NCBI GenBank assembly: GCA_023213395.1
Contig: CM041465.1
Location: 208,203,741 to 208,267,740 of the forward strand
Source of the DNA: Cycas panzhihuaensis
Lineage: Eukaryota > Cycadophyta
Direction of reading: 5' to 3'
Length of the DNA: 64,000 nucleotides
Below are positions 42,800 to 53,097 of this stretch, one piece after another. How positions within the stretch are numbered: the stretch's first letter is position 1; each line of letters starts with the position of its first letter. Made by a program: the position numbers and the translations under genes. The notes under the pieces were generated by a model. It was not told where the DNA came from and ran no database searches. It saw only the letters and a program-made list of their open reading frames with translations.

Positions 42800-42948
42800 A
42801 GGTGGTGATAGAAAATCCTATGTGTATAGTTGGTTGCAAAAAGCATAAGGAGTAAATGCATTAAGTCCTAAATATTATAATATGAGAATTATCCCGGATA
42901 TGAATCATAATATGGAGTTTGAAAATATAGATAGTTGTGAAAGCATAA

Positions 42949-43455
42949 ATGGGCATTATTATGAGGATTAGCAGTGATGAATATCTAAGCAAAGCTAGTA
43001 GTGAGGATCTTTATACTACCATGAACGAAGCAGATTGCAGAGATGAATATTTTGACACTAACAACAACTTCGAGGAAACTTGTTCTAACGATGGGAAAAA
43101 CCATAAAGGAAATGGAGTGCATGATAGCTACAATTCAACAAGTTATAGTAGCAAAGGAAAAGATCAATTCAGGGATAATAAAAAGAAACGAGTAAAGCAA
43201 ACCACGATAAAGAAAAGGTAGAAAATGGCATGGCATGACCACCATGTTAGGACATCATATTTCAAAAAGGGTGAACAAGTATGGCAATTTGACAACAAAT
43301 CTAAAACACATCAAGAAAAATTAAAGATGCAATGGAAAAGACTACATGTGGTTGAAGAGGTATACAAAAATGGCACTGTCCAATTGAGAGAACTATTAGG
43401 CCAATTACAACCTAAAATGGTCAAGGGCAACAAACTCCAACCCTACCACAATTAA
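42949..43455 (+). pseudogene. G3 internal remnant with integrase C-terminus
   Basis: 42949-43221 encodes a polar, Asn/Ser/Asp-rich stretch of unknown role that ends in a basic run (NKKKRVKQTTIKKR). After a stop, 43225-43455 reads MAWHDHHVRTSYFKKGEQVW, LKMQWKRLHVVEEVYKNGTV and VKGNKLQPYHN. This matches the extreme C-terminal domain of gypsy integrase (GDxVLLYD...GKLKxRW...GAVxL...VNGxRLKPY). RT, RNase H and integrase core that should precede it are gone. Confidence 0.7.
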
Positions 43456-44034
43456 GGTAGAGGAATCGACTAGTTGTACCATAAACATGTTACTTTAAGT
43501 TGAGGACAATCGAGGTTGTCCTAGTATCAAGGAATAGGTTCCATCCTGATATGTAAAAGCAAAAAATAAAACAAAATAAAAAAATAAATCAAAAAAGGGG
43601 GGAAAAGCCCATAATTCAACATCAGTCACTTAACAACATTGACAAATAAAAAATAAAATAAATTAAAAAAAATAAAAAACTTAAACAACACAAGAAGAAT
43701 GGATAAAGCCCTAAACAAGACAACAAGAACAAAAATTCAAGTGAAAATCAACTTTCTCAAAAGCATTCCAAGAAGGCTCCTAGAAAACTTGATGAAAATA
43801 ATGAAGATTTGACAGAAAAGGCATGTCAAAAGGATGTCCAAATTGGTGACCTATAGGAAGAGTTCGCGAGAAGAAGTGAGGGGAGGTGACCCACCCTCAA
43901 AAAACAAAACTTTTGACTTGATAGCTATCGAGATTTTTGGTGATGCTGAGCAAGGATGCTCAAAACATTTTTTGAACCCCCAAATAGGTGTATGCAGTGG
44001 ATTTGGCTCCATGACACTTGCAAACAGTTAGGGA
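43456..44034 (+). other. G3 3' untranslated region
   Basis: It begins with an inverted repeat AGGACAATCGAGGTTGTCCT (about 43503-43522). Then comes a very A-rich stretch (43557-43690) with repeated AAATAAAA-type runs, and a region up to the LTR without coding similarity. CAGTTAGGGA before 44035 is a weak polypurine-like end. Confidence 0.5.
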
Positions 44035-44817
44035 CATTTCCAAAAATGACTATAAGCATAATCCAACAAGAAAATAATGAAAAACAGTGAAAATCCATTC
44101 AAGGATGGTTCTAGAACGGTTAAGGAAGCTTCTAGAATACAAAGGACAATTGCGAGTTGAGAAATTGACCCTTGAGGAGCGGTTCTCTTCAAGCATAGGA
44201 ATGGTTCCGAGATGGCTACGACAAGAATGGAACAACTCTAGAATTGTGGACACTTCTTGGGATAGTTCTGCAATGAAACTCCTAGAGACGAGTCTACGAC
44301 GGTACTATTGTACGAACATACAAAGAGACACACACTTATCATTAATTAGGGTTTTGTGTTATGAAGAGTCAAAAGCTATGTTGTAAAGTTGTACCCTTTT
44401 GGGTTCTTAGCTATGTTAAAGAGTATAAATAGGTCATATATCATTTCTCTTGTTGCTTCAACAGTGAGAGCCAAGTCATTTCATCACGATCCATTATCTT
44501 TAAGGTGAAATCCAATTGATTAAGTCATATGATATACTCTCAAGGATGAGAGTTGAACATTGAAAACGATTTTATGTTCTACTGAACATATTCATTGTTG
44601 ATTAATAAAATATACAAGTTATGAGGAAGATTTTTCGTATCCTATGTGATTGATGTTTGGTTGTTTATGTTGAAAATGAATGTTGCATATGTGGTGAATG
44701 TTGCAAAGTTGCTATATTGTAAGGATCTAAGTGCAACCAACATCAAAGGATAAGGACATGTGACAACTATGTTATCAGGCAATTTCGACATGCCAGTGAG
44801 GCAAGTAGCCTTCAACA
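44035..44817 (+). repeat. G3 3' LTR
   Basis: Matches 27777-28200 plus 39649-40085. It starts CATTTCC where the 5' copy starts TGTTTCC, so the terminal TG has become CA. It ends CCTTCAACA at 44817. It is shorter than the 5' LTR (about 783 against about 861 bp net), mainly because it lacks the 41-bp repeat expansion. Confidence 0.8.
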
Positions 44818-45055
44818 TCAATCTTCATCTATTATATTTGAATAGATACATATTTATGGAAATGATTCACCTCATAGAGGACTAATGAAAGATATGAGAA
44901 ACACTTAGATGACCTATGAGAATACATGAAGATGTGAGCTATAATTACACAATTTAATAATGCTCACATATTAAGAGTCTTCATAAGTGTGCACCTCTTT
45001 GAAACATCTATGCACAACAATTAAGGGATACTAAATAAGTGATCACAATAATCAT
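44818..45055. other. Spacer between G3 and G5
   Basis: AT-rich, no gene or repeat recognised. No TSD copy for G3 can be identified at its left edge. Confidence 0.4.
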
Positions 45056-45770
45056 GGATTAACCATGAATTAGACATTATTTCCAACACCAAGTGGCTTG
45101 AAGCTTGGGTAACTAGGGATATTACAACGTAGGTTGGAGCAACCATTTTGTATTAATGTATTATCACCATATTCGGATGCCCTTTGCAACTAGTCAATGA
45201 CTAAGGAGTTAATTTCATTAACTAGGCAATAAACAAATTGACAAAGTTAGTTATGATTTCTCATTACAAAAATGCACTCTACTAGTCCCACACGAATGGT
45301 CAAGCTAGAGTTTAGACATGATATTATGCTGAGCTTTCCCAAAAGCTTACCAAGTTGCTTGAATAAATTGGGCACACTGAACAAATTGGGCAGACAAGTC
45401 ACATGCAATCTTATCTACATTTTGAACAACTTTTCAAAAGTAGCCTCAATTATGCCATTGTAGTAAGTATATGGTATTAAAGTGGTGATGCCTATGGAAT
45501 TTACTATTCCAAGTTTGTCCATTGTGTAATATTTGAAGTGGGAAAACCAAGCCCACATGCAACAACAATTGTAGTTGATGAAGCTCGAGAATAAGCACTA
45601 CTTGGCAAATTGTCATCAAATGGCTTCGAAAGGAAAACAAAAGGTATAGTGCAATAGAGACATCAAAAGTTGGCATATGAAATAAGGTGATCATATGCTA
45701 CTATTTGGTTGGAAGTTCAAGCCTCAATTAAGAAAATTGAAGACCCAATAGATAGATGCCACTTGTAAAT
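45056..45770 (+). pseudogene. Gypsy integrase fragment G5
   Basis: With stops and shifts, the + strand gives TKWLEAWVTRDITT, FGCPLQLVND-GVNFIN, KLTKLVMISHYKNALY and TNGQA-, where NGQAES would carry the catalytic Glu; here the Glu is lost. Around 45470 VYGIKVVMPMEFTIPSLSIV matches the FQLVYGTEAVLPIEFEIPS segment. LDEARE-ALLGKLSSNGFERK follows near 45570. This is a non-chromovirus (Athila/Tat-like) integrase. No LTR, RT or gag belongs to it nearby. Confidence 0.7.
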
Positions 45771-46140
45771 AGTTACCAAAAAAAAAAAAAAGCAAAACAT
45801 AAAAGAAGAAAATGGTGGCAAAAATAATCCACTAATCCAAGGATAACTTCAAGAAGTGAATGCCTTGTCAACTTCTTACGTATCAAAACTTTTAGGTGTC
45901 ATAAAACTATGACCTAATTCTCTAGGGTGTTGAGTTACAAATTGCATTTTGGCCCATGTACAAAGAGTAGCCTTGCACTTTTGAGTGTCATGTTGTTTTG
46001 TCAATTTGATGACCAATGCGATTAGAGCTTATACTTGATAGTATTGTCAACCAGACACTATACTTGTCCCTATTGATTTTGGTGTTGAGCTTACATAAAA
46101 TCTTAGTCGACATGGGTCAAAGTATCCCTTACAATGAGCA
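45771..46140. other. Spacer before C5
   Basis: An A-run of 14 bases at 45779-45792, then sequence with no recognised coding. It may be the 3' region of G5. AGTTT at 46141-46145 is the left TSD of C5. Confidence 0.4.
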
Positions 46141-46145
46141 AGTTT

Positions 46146-46381
46146 TGTGAGGATAGAATGTTTTATCTTTAGGCAATAAGAAGGTAATGTACACACCCTC
46201 ATTAAAATAACTGACATCAGATACTGTGATACACGTCATCACAAGAAAAGTCAGTTACTTATCATATTGTAACAGTCATAGATCCAATGTATATTTATAG
46301 AGACATAGTCTCCAAGTGAAAGGCGAGTTCTTCTACATTGTTACAAGTACATTTTGTCCGGTTTTAACATGGTATAAGAGC
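46146..46381 (+). repeat. C5 5' LTR and primer site
   Basis: The LTR starts TGTGAGGATAGAATG and ends GGTTTTAACA (46369). The primer site TGGTATAAGAGC (46370-46381) has one change from the tRNA-Met type. TATATTTATAGAG near 46291 is a TATA candidate. Confidence 0.9.
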
Positions 46382-46996
46382 AAGCCTATCTGGGTACCTA
46401 ATACTCTGAGGGTTGCACAAGTCATTCTGTGAGCAAATTAAAGCAAGACTCAAAGGAATATAGAAGAGAAGGTCATTTTCCGTACAGAACTGTATGGACC
46501 TGCATTTTCAAACTTCTCAGATTGAGCTCAAATTTGGTGAGTTGACTCGTCTCATCATGAATATCAACTCTTTCTACTGGGTCGAAGGCATCTAATGTCA
46601 TTTTGATGGTGTTTTAGCCTGTCGAACAACCGCGTAGGTTTGAGGCATTAAATCCATTTTTTCTCTTCGAATCTCTTCAAAATCTAGGTAAAAGTGCATC
46701 AATACTCATCCTCTGTCTGCAATCGAAGTTTTAAAGACATTTATTGTGGTTATTTTCTCTTAATTAAAGAGATTTTTGCATTTTGAGCAAAAACCCTAGC
46801 CACCCATTTTCACATTTCAAGGCCAATATCTCTCTGATCCGAACAAATTTTGGAAGAATAATTTCAGATCCAAAATCTCCTCTGATAGACCTTTCATTCG
46901 GGACCACTTTTGTTCAAATCCGTATAACTTCAATTTTGTACGGCATTCTGTATAGTTGTAAATAGACAGTCATAAATTCTCTTAGTTCTGTCATTA
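46382..46996 (+). other. C5 leader
   Basis: 615 bp between primer site and gag ATG. No coding motif or repeat noticed. Confidence 0.6.
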
Positions 46997-47932
46997 ATGG
47001 TGTCTTCCATCCTAGGACTCCCTGATCAGGATAAACTCATTGAGACAAATTATCATGTTTGGAAAATAAAGGTAGAAATGCTTCTCAGGGCTAGAAATGC
47101 CTGAAAAATTGCAAATGGCACTGAAACAAAACCTGTTGATACAAGTACAAAGTTGGTTGACTAGCTGGAAAGAGACAACTTAGGGGTAATAATCCTAAAG
47201 CTCTCAATTTTAGACACACTTTTAGTATATGTGGAAAGATTGAATTGCACATCAGCAATCTAGAAATATGTTCAATATCTCTTTGGGCAAAAGAATAAAG
47301 CCAAAATAATAACTCTGAAGGAGGAATTATACAGGTTGCGCATGAAAGAAAATGATATAATAATTGAATTTATGCACAAAGTTATTTCACTCAGAAATAA
47401 CCTCTTGAGTGTAGGAGATGATATCACAGATAAGGCATTGGTTGAAATGGTGGCCAGCAAGTTGCCAAAGTCTTTTGATGTTACTATTAATTCCATAACA
47501 AACAATAATCAAATTGACTCCATGACTCTTGATGATTTAACTGGCTTACTATTAAGGCAGGAACAAAGAAACAAATGATATGAAGAGTCATCAGAACTGG
47601 AGGAAGCTTTTGCCTCTAGACTTACTCTTGGACCTCGAGGACATAACCAGGTGCAAGGAAGGGGACGATTGGACATAAGAATCCTCGCCAGGTGGTGGCA
47701 AGATTCCAGAGGACGTGGATGTAGTCGAGACAACAGATTCTGCTTCAAGTGCAGTAAGCCTGGACACTTTCCCAGTTCATGTAGAGCCTTCAGTATGTGT
47801 TATCATTGTGGTCAATCAGTGCATTATCCTTATCAATGCCCACAAAGAAAAGCAAATATCCAGAGAGGGAAGCGACCTGTTGGCAATTACAGCAAAGAAA
47901 AGACTTAAGAAGAAGAAGAAGAAAAAGCCTTT
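46997..47932 (+). pseudogene. C5 gag and zinc knuckles
   Basis: The ATG at 46997 starts MVSSILGLPDQDKLIETNYH. VWKIKVEMLLRARNA is followed by a stop, then GVIILKLSILDTLLVYVERL. The open stretch 47336-47578 has RLRMKENDIIIEFMHKVISL and KLPKSFDVTINSITNNNQID. After a stop come LEEAFASRL, an Arg/Gly-rich segment and two intact knuckles, CFKCSKPGHFPSSC and CYHCGQSVHYPYQC (47735-47850). Confidence 0.85.
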
Positions 47933-48542
47933 TGTAGGAGCATTGTCAGCAGGACTCAAAGAAGAAGATACGTGGTACATAGACTCAGGAGCATCGAGAC
48001 ACATGACCAATCGCAAAGATTGGTTTGAAGCATTGAAGCCCTATAACTCAGACAAATCAATTGAGTTGGGTGACAAATACCCACTTAACATAAAAGGGGT
48101 AGGTACCATTGCAATTAATTTGCATGGGAATGTAAAGAAAATTGAAAATGTATTGCTAGTTCCAGGTTTGAAAATGAATCTTCTGTTAGTATCGCAACTT
48201 AGTAAAAAGAAACTTAGGACAGTATTTGATGAAGAAGGCTTCTATCACATTTTAGATATAAAAAACAAGGGGAATCCAATAGCCAAGGGAATAAGATGTG
48301 AGGATATATACAAACTAATATCAGATCCTATATCTCCTAACATGAAAGTTTGTACCGTTGCAAATTCTGATAATAAAATGTGGCATTTGAAGTATGGACA
48401 TCTTCCCATGAACACTCTGAAATTGGTGGAAAACTCAAAAATGGGAAATGGATTGCCTCACTTCTCCTCAGATGATTTCTTTTGCAATGGTTGTCAATTT
48501 GGCAAGCAACATCGACTTCCCTTTAAAGAAAGTGAATGGTGA
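47933..48542 (+). pseudogene. C5 protease and GAG-pre-integrase
   Basis: After a frameshift in a purine-rich tract (47907-47930), this frame reads GALSAGLKEEDTWYIDSGAS with the D-S-G triad (about 47984), RHMTNRKDWFEALKPYNS, NVLLVPGLKMNLLLVSQL, FDEEGFYHILDIKNKGN and the pre-integrase WHLKYGHLPMNTLKLVENS with CNGCQFGKQHRLPFKES. It ends in a stop at 48542 just before integrase. The protease itself looks intact. Confidence 0.88.
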
Positions 48543-49260
48543 GCTCAGTACATACTAGAATTAATTCATATTGATATCTTCAGTCCACTCACACCACTAT
48601 CAATCAATAGTTGTAGATATTTTCTCACCCTCATTGATGACTTCACACGTAAGGTATGGGTTTACTTTTTTCACAACAAATCAGAAGTGTTTGAAGCTTT
48701 TAAGGAATTCAAAGTAGAAGCAGAATTGGAATCGAAATCAAAGATAAAATGCATTAGATCAGATGGCAGTGGTGAGTACATCTCAAAGGAATTTTTGAAC
48801 TTTTGCAAGCTGAATGACATACGCAAATAATTTACAACTCCCTACGCTCCCCAATCCAACAGAGTTGAGGAAAGGAAAAACAGAACTCTAATGGAGATGG
48901 CACGTAGCATGATCTACATAAAACTACTTCCAAAATCATATTGGGCTGAAGCCATTAGCACTGCCTGCTACCTAATAAATTGGAGTCCAACAAGAGCCTT
49001 GGAGAACATTACTCTTGAAGAAGTATGGTCAGGCAAAAAACCCAATGTTAGTTCTCTTAAAGTTTTTGGTAGTCAAGCCTTCGTTCATGTGCTCGATAAA
49101 AAATGATCAAAGCTTGATGCAAAAAGTATAGAATGTATCATGATTGGATATAGTAAAAATACAAAGGCTTACAAATGCATAGATCCAAACACAAATAGGA
49201 TCTATGTAAGTAAAGATGTTGTATTCAATGAAGAAGACAATCAAGAAGCATAGTCACAGA
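48543..49260 (+). pseudogene. C5 integrase
   Basis: LELIHIDIFSPLTPLS, FLTLIDDFTRKVWVYFFHNK, CIRSDGSGEYISKEF (catalytic Asp kept), TTPYAPQSNRVEERKNRTL with a Glu in the catalytic region, SYWAEAISTACYLINWSP, FGSQAFVHVLDKK, a stop, then CIMIGYSKNTKAYKCIDP and DVVFNEEDN. Single stops at 48829, 49105 and 49251 break the frame. Confidence 0.85.
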
Positions 49261-50276
49261 TACAAATAACTGAAGTTGAAACAAAGAAATCAGAACCTGA
49301 AGTCATACTAGAAGAAACATCAAAAATTACCATAGAAGAAGTTTTCTCATACAGAAACAACAGAAAGAGAAAGCTCATCTATCGATCAGCTGGAAGAAGG
49401 GTCTGAAATCAAAAAAAGGGAAAAGAAATTACCAAAATGGCTCATCAAAACGATTGAAGAAGGAAAAGGAGATGTGTTCGAACACAAAACCAGAAGTCAA
49501 AAGGCAAAAGCACTATTGAGCAAAACAGAGCCATAATCATTCCAAGAAGCTAGGCATCAATCAGAATGGAGATCAACAATGGACTCTGAAATGAACTCCA
49601 TAGTCAAGAATCAAACATGGGAATTAGTAGATCTGCCTCCAAACAAGCCCATAGTTAACTACAGATGGATCTACAAAATCAAAGAAGGGGCAAATGGTAA
49701 AGTAGAAAAATACAAAGCTTGTCTTGTAGCAAAAGGATGTACACAAACACCAGGTGTTGATTTTGAAGAAACCTTCTCTTCTATGGCCAAAATGGATACA
49801 GTAAGGACAGTCATTGCCTTAACAACTTTGAATAATTGGAAAATTTTCCAGCTTGATGTAAAAAGTGCTTTTCTGAACAGAGAACTTGAAGAGGAAGTTT
49901 ACATGACACAACCCGAAGTATACATAAAAGAGGGTCAAGAACATCTAGTATGTAAATTAAAAAGGGCATTATACGAGTTGAAACAAGCTCCTCAAGCCTA
50001 GTATGTAAAACTAGATCAACATCTGTGCCAAAAGGGTTTCAAAGATGCAATTCTGACTCAAGTTTGTACACAAGGAAAAGAAATGGGCTACTCACAATTA
50101 TTGTTGTCTATGTAGATGATATGATTCTTATAGGAAACAATGAAAAATCAATCATGAACATAAAAGAGGAACTTAAAAAAAAAATTGAAACAACAGATCT
50201 AGGTCTCTTACACTTTATTTGGGACTAGAAGTGAATCAAGAACAGAATTATATTTCTCTATCTCAAAGAAAATACA
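49261..50276 (+). pseudogene. C5 integrase-RT linker and reverse transcriptase
   Basis: An acidic linker (VETKKSEPEVILEETS-type) precedes RT. From 49579: MDSEMNSIVKNQTWELVDLP, YRWIYKIKEGANGK, YKACLVAKGCTQTPGVDFEE, TFSSMAKMDTVRTVIAL, FQLDVKSAFLNRELEEEVYM and ALYELKQAPQA followed by a stop in place of Trp. After shifts, VVYVDDMILIGNNEKS (about 50104-50150) keeps YVDD. A further shift lies at 50220. SQRKYI ends at the insertion boundary. Confidence 0.88.
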
Positions 50277-50489
50277 TGGAAAGAGTGGATCTATCCTTCA
50301 TCTCCATGCACTAAACACAAAGGCAAACATGGTAGCAAGAGAGACATGAGAGAAAAAGAGTAGCTCTCACAAAATGGGGAGGTAATAATGAGCCTCCTCC
50401 ATTGAGGTTTTACTATTATATTGAGAAAGGGAGCATTAGAGTTAGGTGAAATGAAATTACACATCGCTAAGATTCATTAACCCTTTTCA
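50277..50489. repeat. 213-bp LTR-like insertion (solo LTR) in C5
   Basis: It starts TGGAAAGAG and ends CCCTTTTCA, with ATACA on both sides (50272-50276, 50490-50494). Deleting it with one ATACA restores RKYIKDL, the sequence found in C3. TG...CA ends and a 5-bp TSD match a solo LTR of a small unknown family. An alternative reading is a MITE with a 7-bp AATACAT duplication and weak terminal repeats. Confidence 0.7.
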
Positions 50490-51240
50490 ATACATAAAAG
50501 ATCTGTTAATAAAATTTTAGATGGCAGATTGCAATCCTTGTGCAACACCAATGGAAGTCAATTGTAACTTTAGTAGCAAACAAGGAGGAACAAGCAATAG
50601 ACACCACATTGTACAGACAACTGGTTAGAAGTCTAATATCTCATATAGCTACTAGACCAAATATATCATATTCAGTAGGGTTAATTTCTAGATATATGCA
50701 GGAACCCAAGATAAGACATTGGAAAGCAGTCAAAAGAATATTGAGATACTTGCAAGACACAAAAGATCTGAAGTTGATTTACTCCAAAGGCTCAGCAACC
50801 TTGACAAGTTATTGTGACTCAGACTGGACAGCATATAAATAACAGAGGAAATCCACAAACAGATATTGTTTTTTTCTAGGGTCTGCAGCAATCTGCTAGT
50901 GTAGCAAGAAACAATCTACAGTTGTACTTTCATCAACCGAAGTTGAATACAAGGCTGTTGTAACAGCATCCTGTGAAGCAGTTTGGCTACGACAACTTCT
51001 AGCTAAAATAGAACAACAACAACGTTAAGCAACAATTCTGTATTGCAACAATCAGAGTGCCATCAAGCTAACCAAGAACCCAGTTTTGCACGCCAAAACA
51101 AAGCATATAGAAATGCATCATCACTTCATAAGAGAAAAAGTTCACAACAAAGAAATTGAGCTGGAATATTGCCCCACTGCAGAACAAATCGCAAATCTAA
51201 TGACAAAACCTCTTGGAAAAAAGTAGACTTCAATTATTAA
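50490..51240 (+). pseudogene. C5 RT end and RNase H
   Basis: KDLLIKF-MADCNPCATPME, LYRQLVRSLISHIATRPNIS (RT end), then LTSYCDSDWTAYK followed by a stop, QRKSTNRYCFFLGSAA, a stop in place of Trp, VLSSTEVEYKAVVTASCEAV, NQSAIKLTKNPVLHAKTKHI-like, EMHHHFIREKVHNKEIELEY and a degraded QIANLMTKPLGKK. Stops and shifts are spread throughout. Polypurine tract follows. Confidence 0.85.
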
Positions 51241-51273
51241 GAGATAAAATAGGATTGAAAGAGATAAAACATT

Positions 51274-51506
51274 AAGAGAGGGCGTTAGGATATAATCTTT
51301 TATCTTTAGGCAATAAGAGGGTAATGTGCATACCCTCCTTAAAGTAACTGACATCAGATACTGTGACACATGTCATCATAAGAAAAGTCAATTACTTATC
51401 ATATTGTCATAGTCATAGATCCAATGTATATTTATAGAGACATAGTCTCCAAATGAAAGGCAAGTTCTTTTGCATTGTTACAAGTACATTCTGTCTAGTT
51501 TTAACA
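51274..51506 (+). repeat. C5 polypurine tract and 3' LTR
   Basis: AAGAGAGGG (51274-51282) precedes the LTR. Its first base has changed (CGTTAGGA for TGTTAGGA). It ends TAGTTTTAACA at 51506, followed by TSD AGTTT. Confidence 0.9.
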
Positions 51507-51511
51507 AGTTT

Positions 51512-52144
51512 TGAATTGAGAGTTGGTGGAATTTAATCATGCATGGTGAGAAGCAATTATTAATAAGAATTTTAAAGATTTAGATTAGTGAAACACTTGC
51601 AATTGAACAAACAAAGATCTCATGCATGTCAATCACAGTGATCTTGATCACCTTGACACTTGGGAGATTCATCCAAGTTTATGAATATGATTTTGGCAAG
51701 TCTATGAAGAGCGCCTACACTTTCAAAATTTCTTTTATCGTGAATGCAAACATATTGCCAAGAACACAATGAACAATGCTAGTCCATTCTTGCACAAAGG
51801 TTTTGACAACAGTGTAGAGCATTTAGGGAACTCTATGGCTAGTATCATTGATCCAAAGTCCATCATGGAACTAGTGAAAGACATGTCCACTGTCAACATA
51901 ATTGACCACATTAAATTCAAAGGTACATGGCTAATACTTTTCGCCAAGGAATACCAGGAGTTTACATACAAATCAACTCAAACTTGCAAGCTAGTGATAT
52001 TAGAGAGCATCACTTGGATAGATGGGGCATTAAAATTCAAACATGCTAGACTCTTGCCTTTGGTTCAGTTTGAGCCACGATTGTGTTGCAAAGAATTATT
52101 TTTTGAGTTTGGTTTGAGTGATTCTAGGATAGGAGTTTTTGGCC
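51512..52144 (+). other. Unidentified sequence with a 128-codon open frame
   Basis: The + strand is open from 51769 to 52155, running into the G6 LTR: MNNASPFLHKGFDNS, DPKSIMELVKDMSTVNIIDH, FKGTWLILFAKEYQEFTYK. I recognise no family. The upstream 250 bases share no frame with it. It continues in principle at 62612 after G6. An open frame of this length in AT-rich DNA can be chance, or it may be part of a decayed element. Confidence 0.3.
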
Positions 52145-52149
52145 ATTAC

Positions 52150-53005
52150 TGTTGACTGCTGGGGGGTGTCTTATTACACTTACAAGGCACCCCTTGCTCA
52201 CTTGTCAAGGATACACAGCGCTATAGTCTAGTTTTAGGACACTGTCAACATGGTTATTCATATACATTCCACATACATTCCATATAAAATCCACAGAATG
52301 GTACACAGCAGTATAGGAATCAATACATACTTCAGCAAATCATCATCACACACCAAGAATACACCAATTTCCACGTAACTCTTTCTTTTATTAATTCAAC
52401 AGTTCAATTACACAAGGGTTGGAATGCATTCTGAGCATTCCAAATGTACACAATCCTTTTGTACATATGCATCCGGATGGTACTTATCACATATCCATGC
52501 TCCAATCGGTACATCATGCATCGTCTTGTCTCCTGCACCTTTGCGCACGTGATATCCGGCTCTCACCCTAACCAGGTGAATCATGTGTACCCCCTTAAGT
52601 ACTCCTGCTGGTACCTTTTGGTGAAGGGTTATGGTATGCATCATAACCGTGCATTCTCCTCGATCATGCGTACCTCTTCAGTTTATGCGTACCTCTTCAC
52701 TTAATCCTTTGTTTAACCTTAATTAATTCTTTCCTTTGGGTTCGTACGTCCGTACGCACGTCCGCACCTCGTGTCTTCACCGGTCCTCGAGTCATGCGTA
52801 CCGCCGCCGTTTGATTCCGTTTTGCCGCCGATGCGTTCTCGCCATGCGTGCACTGCCCTGTGCACGCACCGCCATACGCACCTGCATGCTCGTTTTCTAC
52901 CGTTTTGCCTCGTGCGTGCCTCCGCACGGTCCGCACTGCACAACTCGGGTTCTCTGACCTACCTCTGGTCCTCTCACAGCCATTAAGTCAATTTTAATGC
53001 CAACG
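52150..53005 (-). repeat. G6 3' LTR
   Basis: It runs on the + strand from TGTTGACTGC to GCCAACG; the expected last base A has become G. A CpG-rich part (52730-52970) has many TGCGTACC/CGTACG-type words, and TATGCGTACCTCTTCA is directly repeated near 52666-52700. It matches 61759-62606 with several small indels. Open frames in it are translations of the repeat. Confidence 0.9.
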
Positions 53006-53097
53006 TCTATCCCGGGTCAACAGTTATGGGTTTGAGCATCCTTGCTCAACAAAACTCCAAAAATCAAAATTTTGGGGTATCCCTCCCCCACTCTGTC

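Larger units (their letters stand above)
27777..44817 (+). mobile_element. Gypsy element G3 with deleted pol
   Basis: The 5' LTR (27777-28200 plus 39649-40085, split by C3) and 3' LTR (44035-44817) share sequence throughout. The interior has gag with several zinc knuckles, a remnant of the region before protease, then the C-terminal end of integrase. Protease core, RT, RNase H and integrase core are absent. Gag and knuckles resemble those of G6 (Tat-like). No convincing TSD is seen. A SINE lies near the deletion. Non-autonomous in its present form. Confidence 0.8.
46146..51506 (+). mobile_element. Copia element C5, 5.4 kb
   Basis: Two 224-bp LTRs (46146-46369, 51283-51506), primer site, polypurine tract and TSD AGTTT (46141-46145, 51507-51511). 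Gag, two zinc knuckles, protease, integrase, RT with YVDD and RNase H are all present in order with scattered stops and frameshifts. An LTR-like 213-bp insertion lies between RT and RNase H. By eye the LTRs differ at about 22 of 224 sites (near 10%), more than in C4. The proteins are closest to C3. Confidence 0.92.

Noticed and set aside
44818-44830. TSD for G3
   Set aside because: The bases after the 3' LTR (TCAAT) do not match those before the 5' LTR (AAGGA), so no duplication can be claimed.
52697-52986. Several overlapping open frames in the G6 LTR
   Set aside because: They arise on both strands from CpG-rich GCGTAC-type repeats with few stop codons and have no similarity to known proteins.
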